Assembly (NCBI GenBank): GCA_001792895.1
Contig: MARA01000005.1
Location: forward strand, 186,001 to 250,000
From: Lentinus brumalis
Taxonomy: Eukaryota; Basidiomycota; Agaricomycetes; Polyporales; Polyporaceae
Direction of reading: 5' to 3'
DNA: 64,000 nt
The number at the start of each line of letters is the position of its first letter. Position 1 is the stretch's first letter. The notes under the pieces were generated by a model. That model saw only the letters and a program-made list of their open reading frames with translations. It did no database searches and was not told the DNA's origin. Positions 12,092 through 23,975 of the stretch are shown here, piece after piece. A program made the translations under genes and the position numbers.

Positions 12092-12267
12092 AGCCGAGTT
12101 CTCGCCCCGCGGCCATTTCTTAGTGAAGCTAACATCCTTACATGTCAGAGTTCAGAGCGTTCGCAGCTACGAACCGCAGTGCGTATTATTGTCCATGCAC
12201 GCTACCTCCAACATGCTGCCCAAACTTCGAAAGTGAAACTTCGAAGACGGGGCCATTCCGTTCACGC

Positions 12268-13595
12268 TCAGCGCTTGCCCCACCACTCCGTCATCCGCGG
12301 GTTCTCAGCGACTGCGAGCCAGCCACCATCCTCGTCCGAGTCTGCATGCACCATTCTCAGCCCAGCGGCCTTCGTCGCGTAGTGCCGCACGCGCGCCTCG
12401 TCCTTGAACACCGAGTAGTACTTCACCAGACGCCTCAGCACGGGCTCCCACAGCGCAGGATCGTAGCAGCCCTCCTCCACCATGATCGTCCACAGCGTCA
12501 GCGTAATAGTCAGCGGGTTGACGATGGTGCACCCGGGCGGGACCACGGGCGGGGGCAGGTGCGCGCCCTCGGCGAGCCACGTCTCGAACGTCGCGTCGAA
12601 CTCTGCGATCATGTCGGCACCGGAGTTGGCTTGCACGAAGGCGCGGAACGAGTCGCTCTTGTCGCGCGCAGTCCTTGTGAGCCGGCACGACTTGCACGCG
12701 CAGGTGAAGAAGTAGCGGCGGAGAAGCTCTTCCTGGCGCGCCTCGGCTGGCATTGACATGCCCACGTAGGCGACGGTGATCTCCTCACCTGCGCGAATGG
12801 CCCGGTATGCGCGCAGCGATTGCGTCAGGGTGACCGCGTCGAACGACTGTGCGGCGTTGGGCGAGCAGCTATCGCGCGTTGGTCAGGCTCTGCAGCGGGT
12901 CGTAGAGACTAAGGTACGGACGCACCTGTGGTTCGCGCGCGAGGCGTCTCTCGCCACCCCTCCGTACCGCCCGTGGTAAGCCGGGAAGGGACCGCACCCG
13001 AATGCGTTCGTGTTGACGAGGCCCTCCTCTGCCGAAGGCACAGTGTTGCCCTTCACATTCTTCAGCGCATAGAAAATACGTTTATTTTCGGGGTGCAAAG
13101 ATTGCGCCGCGTTGACGATAATGTTCGTGGCATGCTCCCGGCCCTTCGGGGCGGAAAATGCCCGAGGAGCGAGTAGGAGAGGGCGCTCACGCACGATGAC
13201 CGCCCCAGCAGCGATATCCACTGTAGCGACCATGCCGAGCCCTGCGCCCTCTATCGGGACGATCTTGTAGACGGGCGGAGAAGGTGTCACGAACGGCAGC
13301 GGCCAGCCGGGATACTCAGCCTTGAGGGCTTCCAAGACACCGTTGTAGTGGATGAAGACGGTGAGATGCTCGGGAGGACCGCCGCTCGCGGGACTTGTAC
13401 CGTGTGGCAGGTGCGTTCGAGGAGATCGGGCGGGTAGTCCGGGGGCATGACACGCGGGATGTACCTAGCTGGGAGCGGGATGACCCCCGTCGACGACGCC
13501 TTCTCAGACGACTCGTTTGGCGGTGGCGGTGGGTCTGCGAGGAGCACAGTCTTGCGGGGTTTGCGGGGAGTCGAGAGGAGGAAACCGCGGCGCAT
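12268..13595 (-). CDS. SET-domain protein 1 (SMYD-like, no MYND), frameshifted
   Basis: A putative protein-lysine methyltransferase-like protein. The ATG at 13595 gives the family N-terminus MRRGFLLSTPRKPRK. The SET region starts at YKIVPIEGAGLGMVATVDI, continues through a SRANHR / CSPNA split by an intron (SET motif N-H-x-C-x-P-N-A) and RAGEEITVAYVG. A Cys-rich post-SET stretch FTCACKSCRLT follows, and the family tail is DGGWLAVAENPRMTEWW. An apparent one-base loss at about 13380-13385 (gcggcggtcc) shifts the frame between the N-terminal Pro-rich stretch and the block VFIHYNGVLEAL. The paralogues read through this point in frame. Without that shift the gene would be intact, so this is either an assembly error or a recent mutation. 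Confidence 0.75.
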
Positions 13596-13639
13596 GGTGG
13601 TGATGAGGGGAGGAGGGAGAGACCGTCGACCACGACGAC

Positions 13640-13672
13640 TCCACCATATATAGCAGCAGCAGGTAGAGTTTG
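13640..13672 (-). promoter_or_regulatory. TATA promoter block of SET gene 1
   Basis: A TATATA core at 13646-13652 lies about 51 bases upstream of the ATG, preceded on the coding strand by an AAACTCTA-like stretch. The same arrangement and spacing recur before the other three SET genes. Confidence 0.6.
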
Positions 13673-13869
13673 GTTCGGTTGCTGTCGATCCTCCAGCACC
13701 CGGCATGGACGGGAGAAGGGACACCATATGGGGCCAGACAAGTCGTCGGGTAGACCACAAAAGAAGCGACGCTTCGGGCACGATTGTCCAGCGGAGCAAG
13801 ACCAGAAGGGAGAGACAATGCATGCAGGAAGAAGAAGTCGCAGACACGAGATCCCGTTCGACGTTCCCG

Positions 13870-14245
13870 TTTGAGATCCGGACCCAGCTTCGCCCACCAA
13901 TCCATCTCTCGCGGATTCTCGGCGACCGCAAGCCGACCGCAAGCCAACCGCCATCGGTACCCGTCTACACCGTCCTATGTTCGGCGGCCCTCGTCGCGTA
14001 GTGTCGCACCCAGCCCTCGTGCTCGAAGAGGGCAAAGCCCTTCACAAGCCGCGTGAGCACGAGCTCCATATCCTCTATCATCATCGCCTCAAGCGGGCCC
14101 AGCGGCACGACCTCCGCGTCCTCGAAGACCCACTTCTCAGCTCTCGGGCTCTGATGAAGCTTGTGCTGTTGCTGCTGGCCTTATGTCTGCGCCAGCGGCG
14201 TGGTTGGGCGGCTCGCGAGGAGTCGAGAGCAAGCAGCCACGGGGA
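13870..14245 (-). pseudogene. SET-domain pseudogene with internal deletion
   Basis: The family N-terminus survives as GCLLSTPREPPNHAAG, with the MRRGF start lost. It is joined after a few dozen codons to the C-terminal third: KWVFEDAEVVPLGPLE, RLVKGFALFEHEG, VRHYATRAAEHR. The whole catalytic SET core is missing. A stop follows AEHRTV, and a tandem duplication of an 11-base unit (cggcttgcggt, near 13930-13950) throws the tail VAENPREMDWWAKLG out of frame. This is a dead copy of the SET family lying directly upstream of SET gene 1. Confidence 0.85.
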
Positions 14246-14428
14246 GAGGGAGAAGCAGTCGTGAAGGCCGTTCCCGGGCGGACGTCTGCGATAAGAGACA
14301 TGAAAAGGCAATCACTCACCATACTGTCCATGTCCCTGCGATACCAGCGAGTGAACTACCCTCCGCTAGGCCATGCAGAAGGAGCGATATCAAACGAACT
14401 TTCCCGTTCAATATGAGGCAGCTATGAC

Positions 14429-14652
14429 ATGCCGTGCGGTGTTGCAGGCTCAACGCCGTGTCCGTTCAGGAGCATAAAGCTGATGAAGAGGAGCAAAAGC
14501 ACCAAGCTGCGGGGTTGGCGAGCAAGATTGTGGGTGTCATCTTCGACGTCGGGAGGCTGCTCGTTTGCTGGTGCTTTTCAAGACAAAGCGAGGACGTTGT
14601 GGTTGTGGTCAAGGACGACTTCTCGGAGCGCCCGCCGCGACGTCGAGCATGC
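14429..14652 (-). pseudogene. Stray 5' fragment of the TUL1-like ligase gene
   Basis: Read on the minus strand, this segment encodes APANEQPPDVEDD, then LARQPRSLVLLLLFISFMLL and NGHG. It lines up with the start of the TUL1-like gene at 53249 (TPADEQIRDLENG, ASQPRSSVPSLLFISLALFM, NGHG). The start codon is destroyed (TGA where the gene has ATG). Similarity also covers the upstream region: gcgacgtcgagcatgc occurs here at about 14637 and near 53337. No later exon of the ligase follows. It is thus a duplicated promoter plus first exon, not an independent gene. Confidence 0.85.
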
Positions 14653-15371
14653 AGCGCCCAGCCCCTCCTCGATGTTGACCACGACATCGAGAGTCGAAGA
14701 CCTGACTCAACGGAAACTAGGTTGCTGATTTATGTGAGTCGTATCTGTGCATGAATCGAGCGCAAGATTGCTGAAGGACGTCAGGACGAGGACATCCAGT
14801 TTTCAACGCCGTAGGCTGGCTCCGCGGGAACCTGGTACAAGCTCGCGAACATCCATGACGACGTATCTTTGTTAGAATAACTGCCTACAAAAGACATGAA
14901 AATACCTTCTGGAGTCATTACACGAGGTTTTGAAGCATCTCAGGCTTGTTCGTCCGTACGGCGGCGTACAAGTCTCAAGGACAGGCCTTATGGCAAAGTA
15001 TGTTGTTCTGAGAGCATGCTACTTACCCTCCCTCATACTCGACAGTTATCATAGAGCAAGGGCGAGCCTTTCATATGGTTACGCTCCCGCTGAGGCCATC
15101 TTAAGACACACGCTCGACCATGCTGACGCCCTTTGGTGAGTCAAAATCACCTTACATGATTTGCAGGCAGCAGGACCTGATTTGTGTAGCCAGGCGGCCT
15201 ATTCATCCTGCTTCCCTCTATTCCGAACATACGCCGGGAACCCAGCTTGAGCGGCATGGCTTCCTCGGCCCCACAGACTTGACGTCCGTGCTATGATGCT
15301 GTGCACAGACATTTTGGCCGTGCTTCATCCTTGTTCGTCCTCTCACTGAGTCGCTCCGACGAGTGGACAGT
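14653..15371. other. Gap before the truncated esterase
   Basis: No gene recognised. The exons that would encode the signal peptide, oxyanion hole and GESAG nucleophile of the downstream esterase are not found here. Confidence 0.5.
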
Positions 15372-16378
15372 CCGCTCCATGTTCCGGGGCCACCGACACG
15401 CTCGCCTGCTTGCGAAGGGTTTCGACCGACAGCTTGCTTGCCGCTGCCAACAAGGCTCCGCCCAAGGGCATCACCCCTCCGTTTGTACCGCTTACCGACG
15501 GCGCCTTCATTCAGGACCTCCCTCAGGAGCTCATGCGCCGTGGGAAGATGGCCGACGTCCCCTTCATAATCGGTATGCGACCAGTGCGACCAACTATCCT
15601 CTGAGCGTAGCTTACCTGCATTTCAACAGGGAACGTGAAGGACGAAGGCGTCCTCTTTGCGTTGGACAGCTTCAACATCACGTACGGCGCCTGTCTTCAT
15701 GTCGTTGCTGCGGAGCTAACTGAGCCATGTAGTACTGATGACGACTTCGTCAGCTACATCTCTCAGAAATCCTTCCCTGGTGCATCTCCGGCGGACCTGC
15801 AGAAGCTCCTGCAGTTGTACCCAGCAGATCCAGCTGCAGGTTCACCCTTCGGCACCGGCAGTGCGTATGCGTACATGCCGCAGTACAAGCGTATCAACGC
15901 GCTGCAGGGTGACTGGTTCTTCGTTGCGCCTCGCCGGCTACTCCTGGAGCGAATTTCGTTCACCCACACTGCTTATAATTTCTGTCAGTGTCTTTCGTCT
16001 CATTCCAGAGTTCTCAGCAGCTGACAGATCCTCTACACTGAACAGTGAGCGCACGCGTGAACGTTCCAACGCTAGGATACGTGAGTATCTCGCTGCCCGT
16101 TCAACGAGTCGTAACGCCGGCTCACCCGTCCTTAGCCTCACGCACATGATTTGTTTCTGGCGTTCGCGCCGGACGACATGACGGACTACTTCATCCGATT
16201 CGTGAACACCCTCGATCCGAACGCAGATAGCGGACTGCAGTGGCCGCGTTATGACACCACCGCCCGTGCCACTCTCAAGTTCGGCGCCGGCGACGTGCCC
16301 CTCAGCATCATCGTCGATGACGAGCGACTGGCCGGAATGCGCGAGCTTAGCTCACTCAATCTACGCTTCCCCGCCTAA
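15372..16378 (+). pseudogene. Truncated carboxylesterase (C-terminal half only)
   Basis: Similarity to the complete esterases begins abruptly at CSGATDTLACLRRVSTDSLL and continues through DGAFIQDLPQEL, KMADVPFIIG, NVKDEGVLF (acidic catalytic residue), LLQLYPADPAAGSPFGTG, the intron-split YNF / LSAR junction, a HAHDLFLAFAPDDMTDYF block (His region) and the terminal LNLRFPA. The signal peptide, oxyanion-hole exon and nucleophile exon are absent, so it cannot be an active hydrolase. Introns fall at the family positions and the remaining frame is open, which suggests recent truncation. The 5' break coincides with the junction to the SET/ligase pseudogene patch. Confidence 0.85.
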
Positions 16379-17007
16379 CGAGCCCCTCCCGGCTGCCCGT
16401 AGGTTAACTGATGTATGTCCGTCCGGGCTGTGATGACGCGATTTGCTTCTTCCCCACATGTCACAGACTCTCCTCAACGTCGGTTCTGCTTCTTTTCCAT
16501 GACTTTGACACATGTTCATCGACCGGGATACTCGTGGGTACTCGCCGAAAGCAAGAACTCCGTCGGACTCCCCATCTTCACACGTGCCTGTATACAGCAG
16601 GCGCGAATGTGCGCGTCCTCGCACCTGGCTTCGCCGAACCGATTATCGCTGTGTTCAAGCCAGCTTACGACAGGCCGGCACATGCCTTGCCTTCAGGTCA
16701 GCCGACTTGGCACGAGGCGACGCGATGATATTTGGATCTTCCCAACGCCGCCGTTTCCTCCAGAGCGTGGTGAACTGTGCGGGGGCCGGGAAGGTGCGAC
16801 CATCACCTGATCATTGATGCAAACATGTCGCCTACTAGTGCGGTTCGGGATTCACTACTCGTCATCGCGGCCGATTGGCCGTGACGACCCATGACTGTAG
16901 TGGCCAAGAATCAGAGCCAAGCTCCCGACTTTCGTACTTATATGCAGTGGTTGTGCAGTTGCTCTGGACCACCGGCTCCGAAGACACCTGGCCACTGGTG
17001 ACCTGAC
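16379..17007. other. Intergenic region upstream of esterase 2
   Basis: No gene recognised. A TATA-like stretch (acttatatgcag, about 16935) lies about 70 bases upstream of the esterase 2 start and is a plausible core promoter. Confidence 0.45.
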
Positions 17008-19358
17008 ATGGCCATCTTCACCCGTACCCTGCCCCTCCTCCTCTACGTCTGGGTTGCGGTTGCAGCTGCAGCAGGCCCTCAAGTGAGGCTTGATCAAGCG
17101 ACCGTAGTCGGCACAGTCAACGGCGCCGTCGAGAAGTTCCTGGGGATCCCATTTGCGCAGCCTCCGTGAGTGTTTGCACTACATCGTTATACTGCGAACG
17201 ATTAGCTCACCGCCACCGTACAGGGTCGGCGACCTTCGCTTGCGTCTTCCTCAGCTAATTGACTCCTACAACGGGACCGTCGACGCGACCTCTTTCGGAA
17301 ATCAGTGCTTTCAACAGACTCCCAGCGACGGTCCACCCGCCGCCAGCATACCCCCTGCTATTTTGCTAGGGCTCGTGTCTCTGAACGCGCTGTTCTCGTC
17401 GAACTCGAGCGTGCCGCAGAGCGAGGACTGTGAGTCGCTCCATCTGACTAGTTCGTGTGTGCTCACCAATGGTCGACTTACCTACCAGGTCTCAACGTAA
17501 ATATATTCCGTCCTGCCAACATATCGACGGATGCGCAGCTCCCAGTTCTATTTGTACGTCCTCCAGATGGACGTCGGTGCATCCTGTCTGACTCTGCGTC
17601 TCGATTTGTCTAGTGGATCTACGGCGGAGGGTTCGCCGCCGGATCGAACGCCTTGTGAGTCCATGCTGATGCTCGTTGTGGAAGTACCTATTACTGACCA
17701 TATCGTGACCCGTGCAGCCCGGCTTACAACGGCACTGCGATAGTTCAGAGATCTGTCGACATCGGCGAACCGGTGATCTTCGTCGCAGTGAATTACCGGT
17801 ACGGCGCTCCACTCGCAAGAAGCACGCATTATCGCTGATGTTCGCTGGCAGCCTCCATGTCTTCGGGTTCTTGGGTGGTCGAGAAGTAAAGCAAGCCGGC
17901 CTCGGTAACTTAGGTCTCCACGATCGTGCGTGCTTTGATCCCTGATCTCTGATTCGAGAGGCGACTGACACTGCCGCAGAACGAACTGCCCTTCGTTGGG
18001 TGCAGAAGTTCATCCCGTCTTTCGGAGGCGATCCCACGAAAGTCACCATGTACGTCGTTTGTAAGTACGGGAGATACTGAATGGAACTGACTCTGCAGCG
18101 GCGCAGCTGGGGAGAGAGCGCAGGCGCTTCGTCAGTGTTCTTCCAGATCTTCGCCAACAACGGGAACGCAGAAGGGCTCTTCCGCGCGGGCATCATGAAC
18201 TCTGGCAGCTCAACTCCTACGGGAGACATCACCGACCTCCAACACACATATGACTTCATCGTGCAGCAGGTCGGATGCGCGAACGCTGCGGACACGCTCG
18301 CGTGCTTGCGGACGGTACCCGCGGCAAGCCTCCTGGCCGCCGCGAATAAGTCTGGTTCTGTTAACGGTTTCAAGGTGAGCGCATAGTAGGAAGTGCTTTT
18401 CGATGGTGCTAAGGGCTGACACGCATGACAGGGCCTCGCGAACTCGCCCTGGTTGCCTCGTGGGGATGGTGTCTTCATCCAGCAACCTCCTCAGCAGCTC
18501 GCAGTGAGCGGGAAAGCAGCAGACGTGCCTTTTATCATCGGTAAGCTTTGTGCGCACGACCCTCCAGTGAACTGACACATAGATCTCCGGCAGGTGATAC
18601 TCAAGACGAAGGGACCCTGTTCTCGCTCGCTAACCTGAACATAACGTGGGTTTTTGCAGAACTGAGATCTTCGTCGTGTTCGCTCACTCAGACACACAGC
18701 ACGGAGTCGGCGCTCGCGAGTTACCTGAAGTCTTTCTGGTTCCCCGGCGCGTCATCTAGCGACATCCAGACGCTTCTGCAGCTCTATCCTGCAGACCCTG
18801 CGGCAGGCTCGCCGTTCAACACAGGCAAAGCGAACGCATTCACGCCCGAGTTCAAGCGTATCGCGGCCATAGAAGGGGACTTCTTCCAGGCATCCCGGCG
18901 TAACGTTCTTGATAGGCTCTCGTCCACGCACACCGCATATAACTTCTGTGAGTATTTCGCGTCGTGCCTCCTAATACTGCGCGGAGTGACTGACCGCTCT
19001 TGACTCTTCCCAGTGAGCGCACGCAACTTCGTCTCAGGCTTGGGTTATGTCAGTGTCTAGTTCAAGCTTTCTATTACCGGTAGTTGCGCTAACCTGGACT
19101 GTGACGCAGTCTCACGGCACGGACCTCCTCAACGCTTTCGCTCCGGGAGATATGACAGACTACTTCATCCGCTTCGTGCGTCATCTAGACCCGAACAGCA
19201 ACTCGGGCGTGCAGTGGCCGCGGTTTGAGAACTCTTCTCGGCTGACCCTTCAGTTCAACGACGGGAGCACCCCGATTAGCGTCACAGCGGACACTGCGCG
19301 TCTTGCTGCGACGCGCGCCCTCTTCGACCTTGGCCGCTTTACCTGGAGGGACGATTAG
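17008..19358 (+). CDS. Secreted type-B carboxylesterase 2
   Basis: A complete extracellular carboxylic-ester hydrolase. The ATG at 17008 begins a signal peptide (MAIFTRTLPLLLYVWVAVAA). Motifs in order: FLGIPFAQPP; FGNQCFQQ; VPQSEDC; WIYGGGFAAGSNA (oxyanion hole); LHVFGFLGGREVKQAGLGN; GESAGASSVFFQ (nucleophile Ser); CANAADTLACLR; FIIGDTQDEGTLFSL (acidic residue); LYPADPAAGSPFNTG; SHGTDLLNAFAPGDMTDYF (catalytic His). Twelve short introns at family positions are inferred. The C-terminus is slightly longer and more diverged (LGRFTWRDD) than the SLRFPF ending of copies 3 and 4. It is part of a same-strand tandem array and probably acts on ester bonds in plant-derived or fungal substrates; specificity cannot be judged. 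Confidence 0.9.
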
Positions 19359-21269
19359 ATTACTCAATTACTATCTGGTTCACAAAGTAATAGGACTCTA
19401 TCTTCAAATGTCCAGTACACAATCCTGAGTCCTGACGAAGACTGGAACTACCGGCAGCAAACCGTCATCGCAGAGAGAGCGATGGCAGGAAGGATATGTA
19501 TATGCTTTTCAATGGCCTGAGGTCTGCACAAGCACCTCAGAGTAAGTATGATAGATACATATTGAGCAAAGCGCGTACGGGCAATATATAGAAGTACAAC
19601 AGTAGATGTCCGATGTAGCTTTCTAGAGGCAATTATCCAGCACCAGCGCCAACGATAGAGTACTTCGCCATCGACGGCAAGTGCACCTTGCACTCGAGAT
19701 GCTCGAGTTGCGGAGTGGTATGCGGGGATATGGGGTGGTGGGGTATAGAAGGACCGCGGGACGGGGATGATGCATGCGGGGAACGGGGTGCGAGCATCGA
19801 GCGAAGAGCATATGGGGCACTGGCAGGGGCATGGGTGAGGCGCATCAAGAGAAACCAATTCCGGAGACCCCTCGACCCGCACCGCCGAGCATGTCACAAT
19901 CCGGGCACAAGCTCTCGGTGATCCTGATGGGGTTGCGCTGCGGCTGCTGCATCATCCTGGCGCAGGAAGGGGACCTGCAGCCTGTGGGACGCCCAAGGTA
20001 TCGCATCAGTAGCCCCCAGAGTGAAGATTGGGGAAGGACATGTCGAAGGTGCGATGCGGGACGCGAACTCACCATCGGGATGCTCGTGTGTCCTGCTGAA
20101 TAGACAGTTCGATTGCAGGCAGTCTTGCTGACGAGTGGACATCGGGGTGAAGTGCCGGCAAAGGAGGTGCAGGCGACCGTCGATGACCTATGATGTGCAC
20201 CATCGTCCCCGCCGGTGGGTCAGCGATTCCGTACGGCGTCGACTACTGAGGAAAGCGGACTCACGTTACGGCACATAGCGACTATGTAGCGGAGGTGTGT
20301 ACAAGTCAAATGTGGGGTAAGTCTTAGTCAAGGTGAGATCGATGGAGACCCGGCGTCGGCGCTTCTACAGTGCGCTTCTACAGCAGCACTCGCCTTTCCC
20401 CGGGCATGTGCCCACACGGGCCATACCATCTCCAACCTGAAGTCGATATCTACTTGCATCTATTCAAAGTGAAACGTGCTAACCTACTAAGCATCTGCGT
20501 GACTCGTACGAAGCCCCGTAGTCAGCGCAGCGGCGTGCGGATTTCCTCGTTCATGACCACAGCGCAAGTATGCCAGAAGTGCGTAGGGACAATCTTGACA
20601 GCAGGAGGTACGTCGTGCGTCTGTTAGGCACAAGGAAGAGCTCTGACTGACGCTACGCCGTCACACCGCCGGCAGATATTGCAATTTGTATGCCGTGCAC
20701 TACCGGACGCTGTGAATTGGATGTCGTCCCGTGCTGTGACGCGCGCACGCCTTATAAGTACTCTGCAGGTCTCTACAGTGTGTGGAGCAGATGTTCGACC
20801 CATCGGCGCGCCCAATTGGTCTCAAGCCAGTGAGCATTAAGAGGTGCTCGCCTCGGCTTCTTCACGTGAATCCAGCGCATACGCCCTCCAGAACACATCT
20901 CAAACTGTGACGGACACGATTTCTGTGTACCACAAGTCAATTCAATACTATGTATAGCCAGACCACACTTGGCGGCGACGGCGGCGCTCGGGTGAACTTG
21001 CTGACAGTGAAGCACAGGCTATTTGCAGATTTAATCCTACCGAGCATGTTAGGGCAGCTCTATATATGGGGATACTTATGGTGAGTACGCTTCGTAGACA
21101 CATTCAGTGCATCGGTGAGAGCTGACATTCAATGCCCTGATACCCGGTTAGATCTACAGCTGTACGAGCACACGCCCTGGCCCCTGGTCTCGGCGGCGGG
21201 CCGTGGGTGCTGTCGCAGTGAACGCTGACTGAGGCGTACAAAAGGTGGGAAGACAACCAAGCTGCTTGA
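19359..21269. other. Long intergenic interval between esterases 2 and 3
   Basis: About 1.9 kb without a recognised gene. Short open frames on both strands carry no family motif. A TATA-like stretch (tctatatatggg) at about 21060 lies 200 bases before the esterase 3 start. Confidence 0.45.
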
Positions 21270-23617
21270 ATGGACACACTTCCCATGCTACTGTCCGCCC
21301 TCCCTCTTATCCAGGCGTGCCTCGCAGCCGGAGCCGCTACTCATCAGACCACCCAAGTGCAGCTCGACAAAGCCACCGTTGTTGGAACAAGTGCCGGATC
21401 GTTCGAGAGCTTCCTCGGCATACCATATGCACAACCTCCGTGAGTGTCTACGTGGGATGCGATTTCTCACTGTATCCCTGACCAACTCGCCGCAGGATTG
21501 GCGACCTCCGTCTGCAACTCCCTCAACTCATCAACGCATATAACGGTACCTTGAACGCGACAGTTTTCGGAAACCAGTGTGTCCAGCAAGCATTAGTTCC
21601 GCCCCCCGATTTGCCGCCGGATGTGCTCCAGGACATCGTGCCGTTGCTCACTCTGTTCAGCCCGAACCCCAATGTGACACAGAGCGAGGACTGTGCGTAG
21701 CGAGGCAGTTTCCTGTTCTTAGCAACGCGCACCGACTCTCAATGCCCAGGCTTGAATCTGAACATCATACGGCCTGCAAACGTGTCGGCAGATGCGAAGC
21801 TCCCGGTCTTATTCGCGAGTTCTCCAGTTGCTCGCACGAAGATCGGTTTACTAACCGGTTCGCAGTGGATTTACGGAGGAGGATTCGTTACGGGTTCTAA
21901 CGCGATGTGAGCCGCACTTCTCGAGTCTTGTCCTGCATCCCCGCCCTGACATACGGTTTGTAGGCCCGTATACAATGGGACTGCAATCGTCCAGAGGTCC
22001 ATGGATCTTAACGAACCTGTCCTCTTTGTCGCTCTGAACTATCGGTACGCACTTGTGCACTATCCGTCCCGACTCGTAGCTCTTATTGATACTTACGTTC
22101 AGGCTCAACGTGTTCGGCTTCTTGGGTGGACAAGAGATTAAGGATGCAGGTGTTGGAAATCTAGGGCTTCAAGATCGTGAGTCTCCGCCAAGGGCTCGGT
22201 ACTCTTGACACTCACCTCCAATTCCTCCAGAGCGCGCGGCACTTCGCTGGGTCGAGACGTTCATCCATTCCTTCGGAGGAGACCCGACGAAGGTTACGAT
22301 GTGAGTTGTGTCCTGTCCGAGCATGTTTCTTACATGTTCACCCCGTTACAGCTGGGGTGAGAGTGCAGGATCAATCTCCGTATTCTTGCACCTGTTCGCG
22401 AATGGCGGAGATACCGAAGGTCTGTTCCGCGCTGGAATAATGAGCTCAGGTTCCTCCGTCCCAACCGAGAACATTACCGAGGTCCAGGGAACGTATGATT
22501 TCGTGGTCGATCAGGTCGAATGCTCTGGCACGAACGACACCCTCGCCTGCCTGCGCACGGTGTCGACCGACAGCCTGCTCGCCGCAGCGAACAACACGCC
22601 TTCCTTCGTCAGTGGATTCCAGGTACGTCGGAAAGTGTGGGCTATCTGGCTTTGCGCAGCTGACAGTACTTACCGGTGCAGGGTCTGGCTACGCCGTACA
22701 TGCCGCGTGCCGATGGTGTATTTGTTACGCTCCCACCTGGACAATTGCCCCTCAAGGCTCGAATGGCGGATGTCCCATTCATCATCGGTATGTGTATTGT
22801 ATCGCGTCGAATTTCAATCTATTACGCCCGCTCATGCTTCTCAAGGGGATGTCAAGGACGAAGGCACTATCTTCTCGCTCGGGAGTTTCAATATCACGTA
22901 TGTCCCAGTCTTCGGTCCTCAATCCTTGAATGACCAGAATAGTAACACCCCGCTATAGCACCGACGATGAATTCGCCAGCTTCGTCTCGGACAACTGGTT
23001 CCCAGGGTCATCTCTCGCAAACCTCAACACAACGCTCCAGCTATACCCGTCGGACCCCGCTGCCGGCTCGCCCTTCGACACGGGCGGCGCAAACGCGTTC
23101 ACCCCAGAGTACAAGCGCATCGCGGCTGTGCAGGGCGACTGGTTCTTTCACGCCGCTCGTCGCCAGTTCCTGAACGCCTTCTCTGCCAACCGGACTGCAT
23201 ACAACTTCTGTATGTGTCTGCACTTCCTCTCGATTGAACCATAGGCCGGCTCGACTGACTTATTCTCCCAGTGAGCGCGCGCGGCAACTTCCCGGCCATC
23301 GGTGACGTGAGTTCAATGCGACGCCGCCTCTCGTTCCGACTCGTACTTATATATATCTCCGACACCTCATCCAGGCGCACACCACTGACTTGCTGAACGC
23401 GTTCGGCCCCGGGGACATGACGGACTTCTTTGTCCGGTTTGTTAACGATCTGAACCCAAACGGAGACATCAAGGTGCAGTGGCCGCCGTACGACACTACC
23501 ACTCGCGCAACCCTACAGTTCAACGACGGCGCTGTGCCCCTCAACATCACGGTGGACAACGAGCGATTGGCGGGGACAAACGAGCTCGCTTCGCTCAGCC
23601 TGCGCTTCCCATTTTGA
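21270..23617 (+). CDS. Secreted type-B carboxylesterase 3
   Basis: A complete paralogue in the tandem array. The ATG at 21270 (MDTLPMLLSALPLIQACLAA) gives a signal peptide; a second in-frame Met at 21285 is possible. Conserved blocks: FLGIPYAQPP; FGNQCVQQ; VTQSEDC; WIYGGGFVTGSNA; LNVFGFLGGQEIKDAGVGN; GESAGSISVFLH (nucleophile); ECSGTNDTLACLR; FIIG joined to DVKDEGTIFSL (acidic residue); LYPSDPAAGSPFDTG; AHTTDLLNAFGPGDMTDFF (His); the end is SLSLRFPF. Intron positions match copies 2 and 4. Several N-x-S/T sites suggest a glycosylated secreted enzyme. It differs from copy 2 mainly in the exon after the N-terminal QSEDC block and in the cap region; it is a likely recent duplicate. Confidence 0.9.
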
Positions 23618-23975
23618 CTTCCCATCGGCCTCATTTCTCGATTCGACCAGTAAGATACACGTGTACCTCGACCCAAAATTCGTGATGCCGGCGCTTTGAC
23701 TCCGACAGAGTGTACCACGATGCTTGCCTTGTCACCACTCCTGGTGCCAGTGGCCTTCAGCGCCCGCCTATGTTCCGCCTGGTAAGGCTCGGTACCGCTA
23801 CATGATCAATGACGCCGATGACTAACGACCGCAATCCGAGACCGTCCGGATGACTGAGCGCGGACTCGCAAAAGAGGGCGGTCTCACCCCCCTCCTCCTC
23901 CGCATGTGCTGATATATAGTAGGCCCTCGCCGTGGCTTCCCCAATACCCGGTACTTGACTCCCAGCAGCACGGGC

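Larger units (their letters stand above)
10999..12267. other. Gene-poor interval with repeats
   Basis: No protein gene recognised. It contains the TGACGCGACC repeat block at 11228-11333 and one copy of the TGACGTCA-core repeat at 12041-12091, both listed separately. Confidence 0.5.

Noticed and set aside
13316..14035. A 239-codon Arg/Ser-rich frame on the minus strand across the SET gene 1 promoter.
   Set aside because: It overlaps a SET pseudogene and a promoter, reads in a shadow frame, and has low-complexity composition with no motif.
20624..21015. A basic, Trp-containing open frame on the minus strand between esterases 2 and 3.
   Set aside because: It has no recognisable family, no good start context and no supporting paralogue; I cannot tell it from chance.
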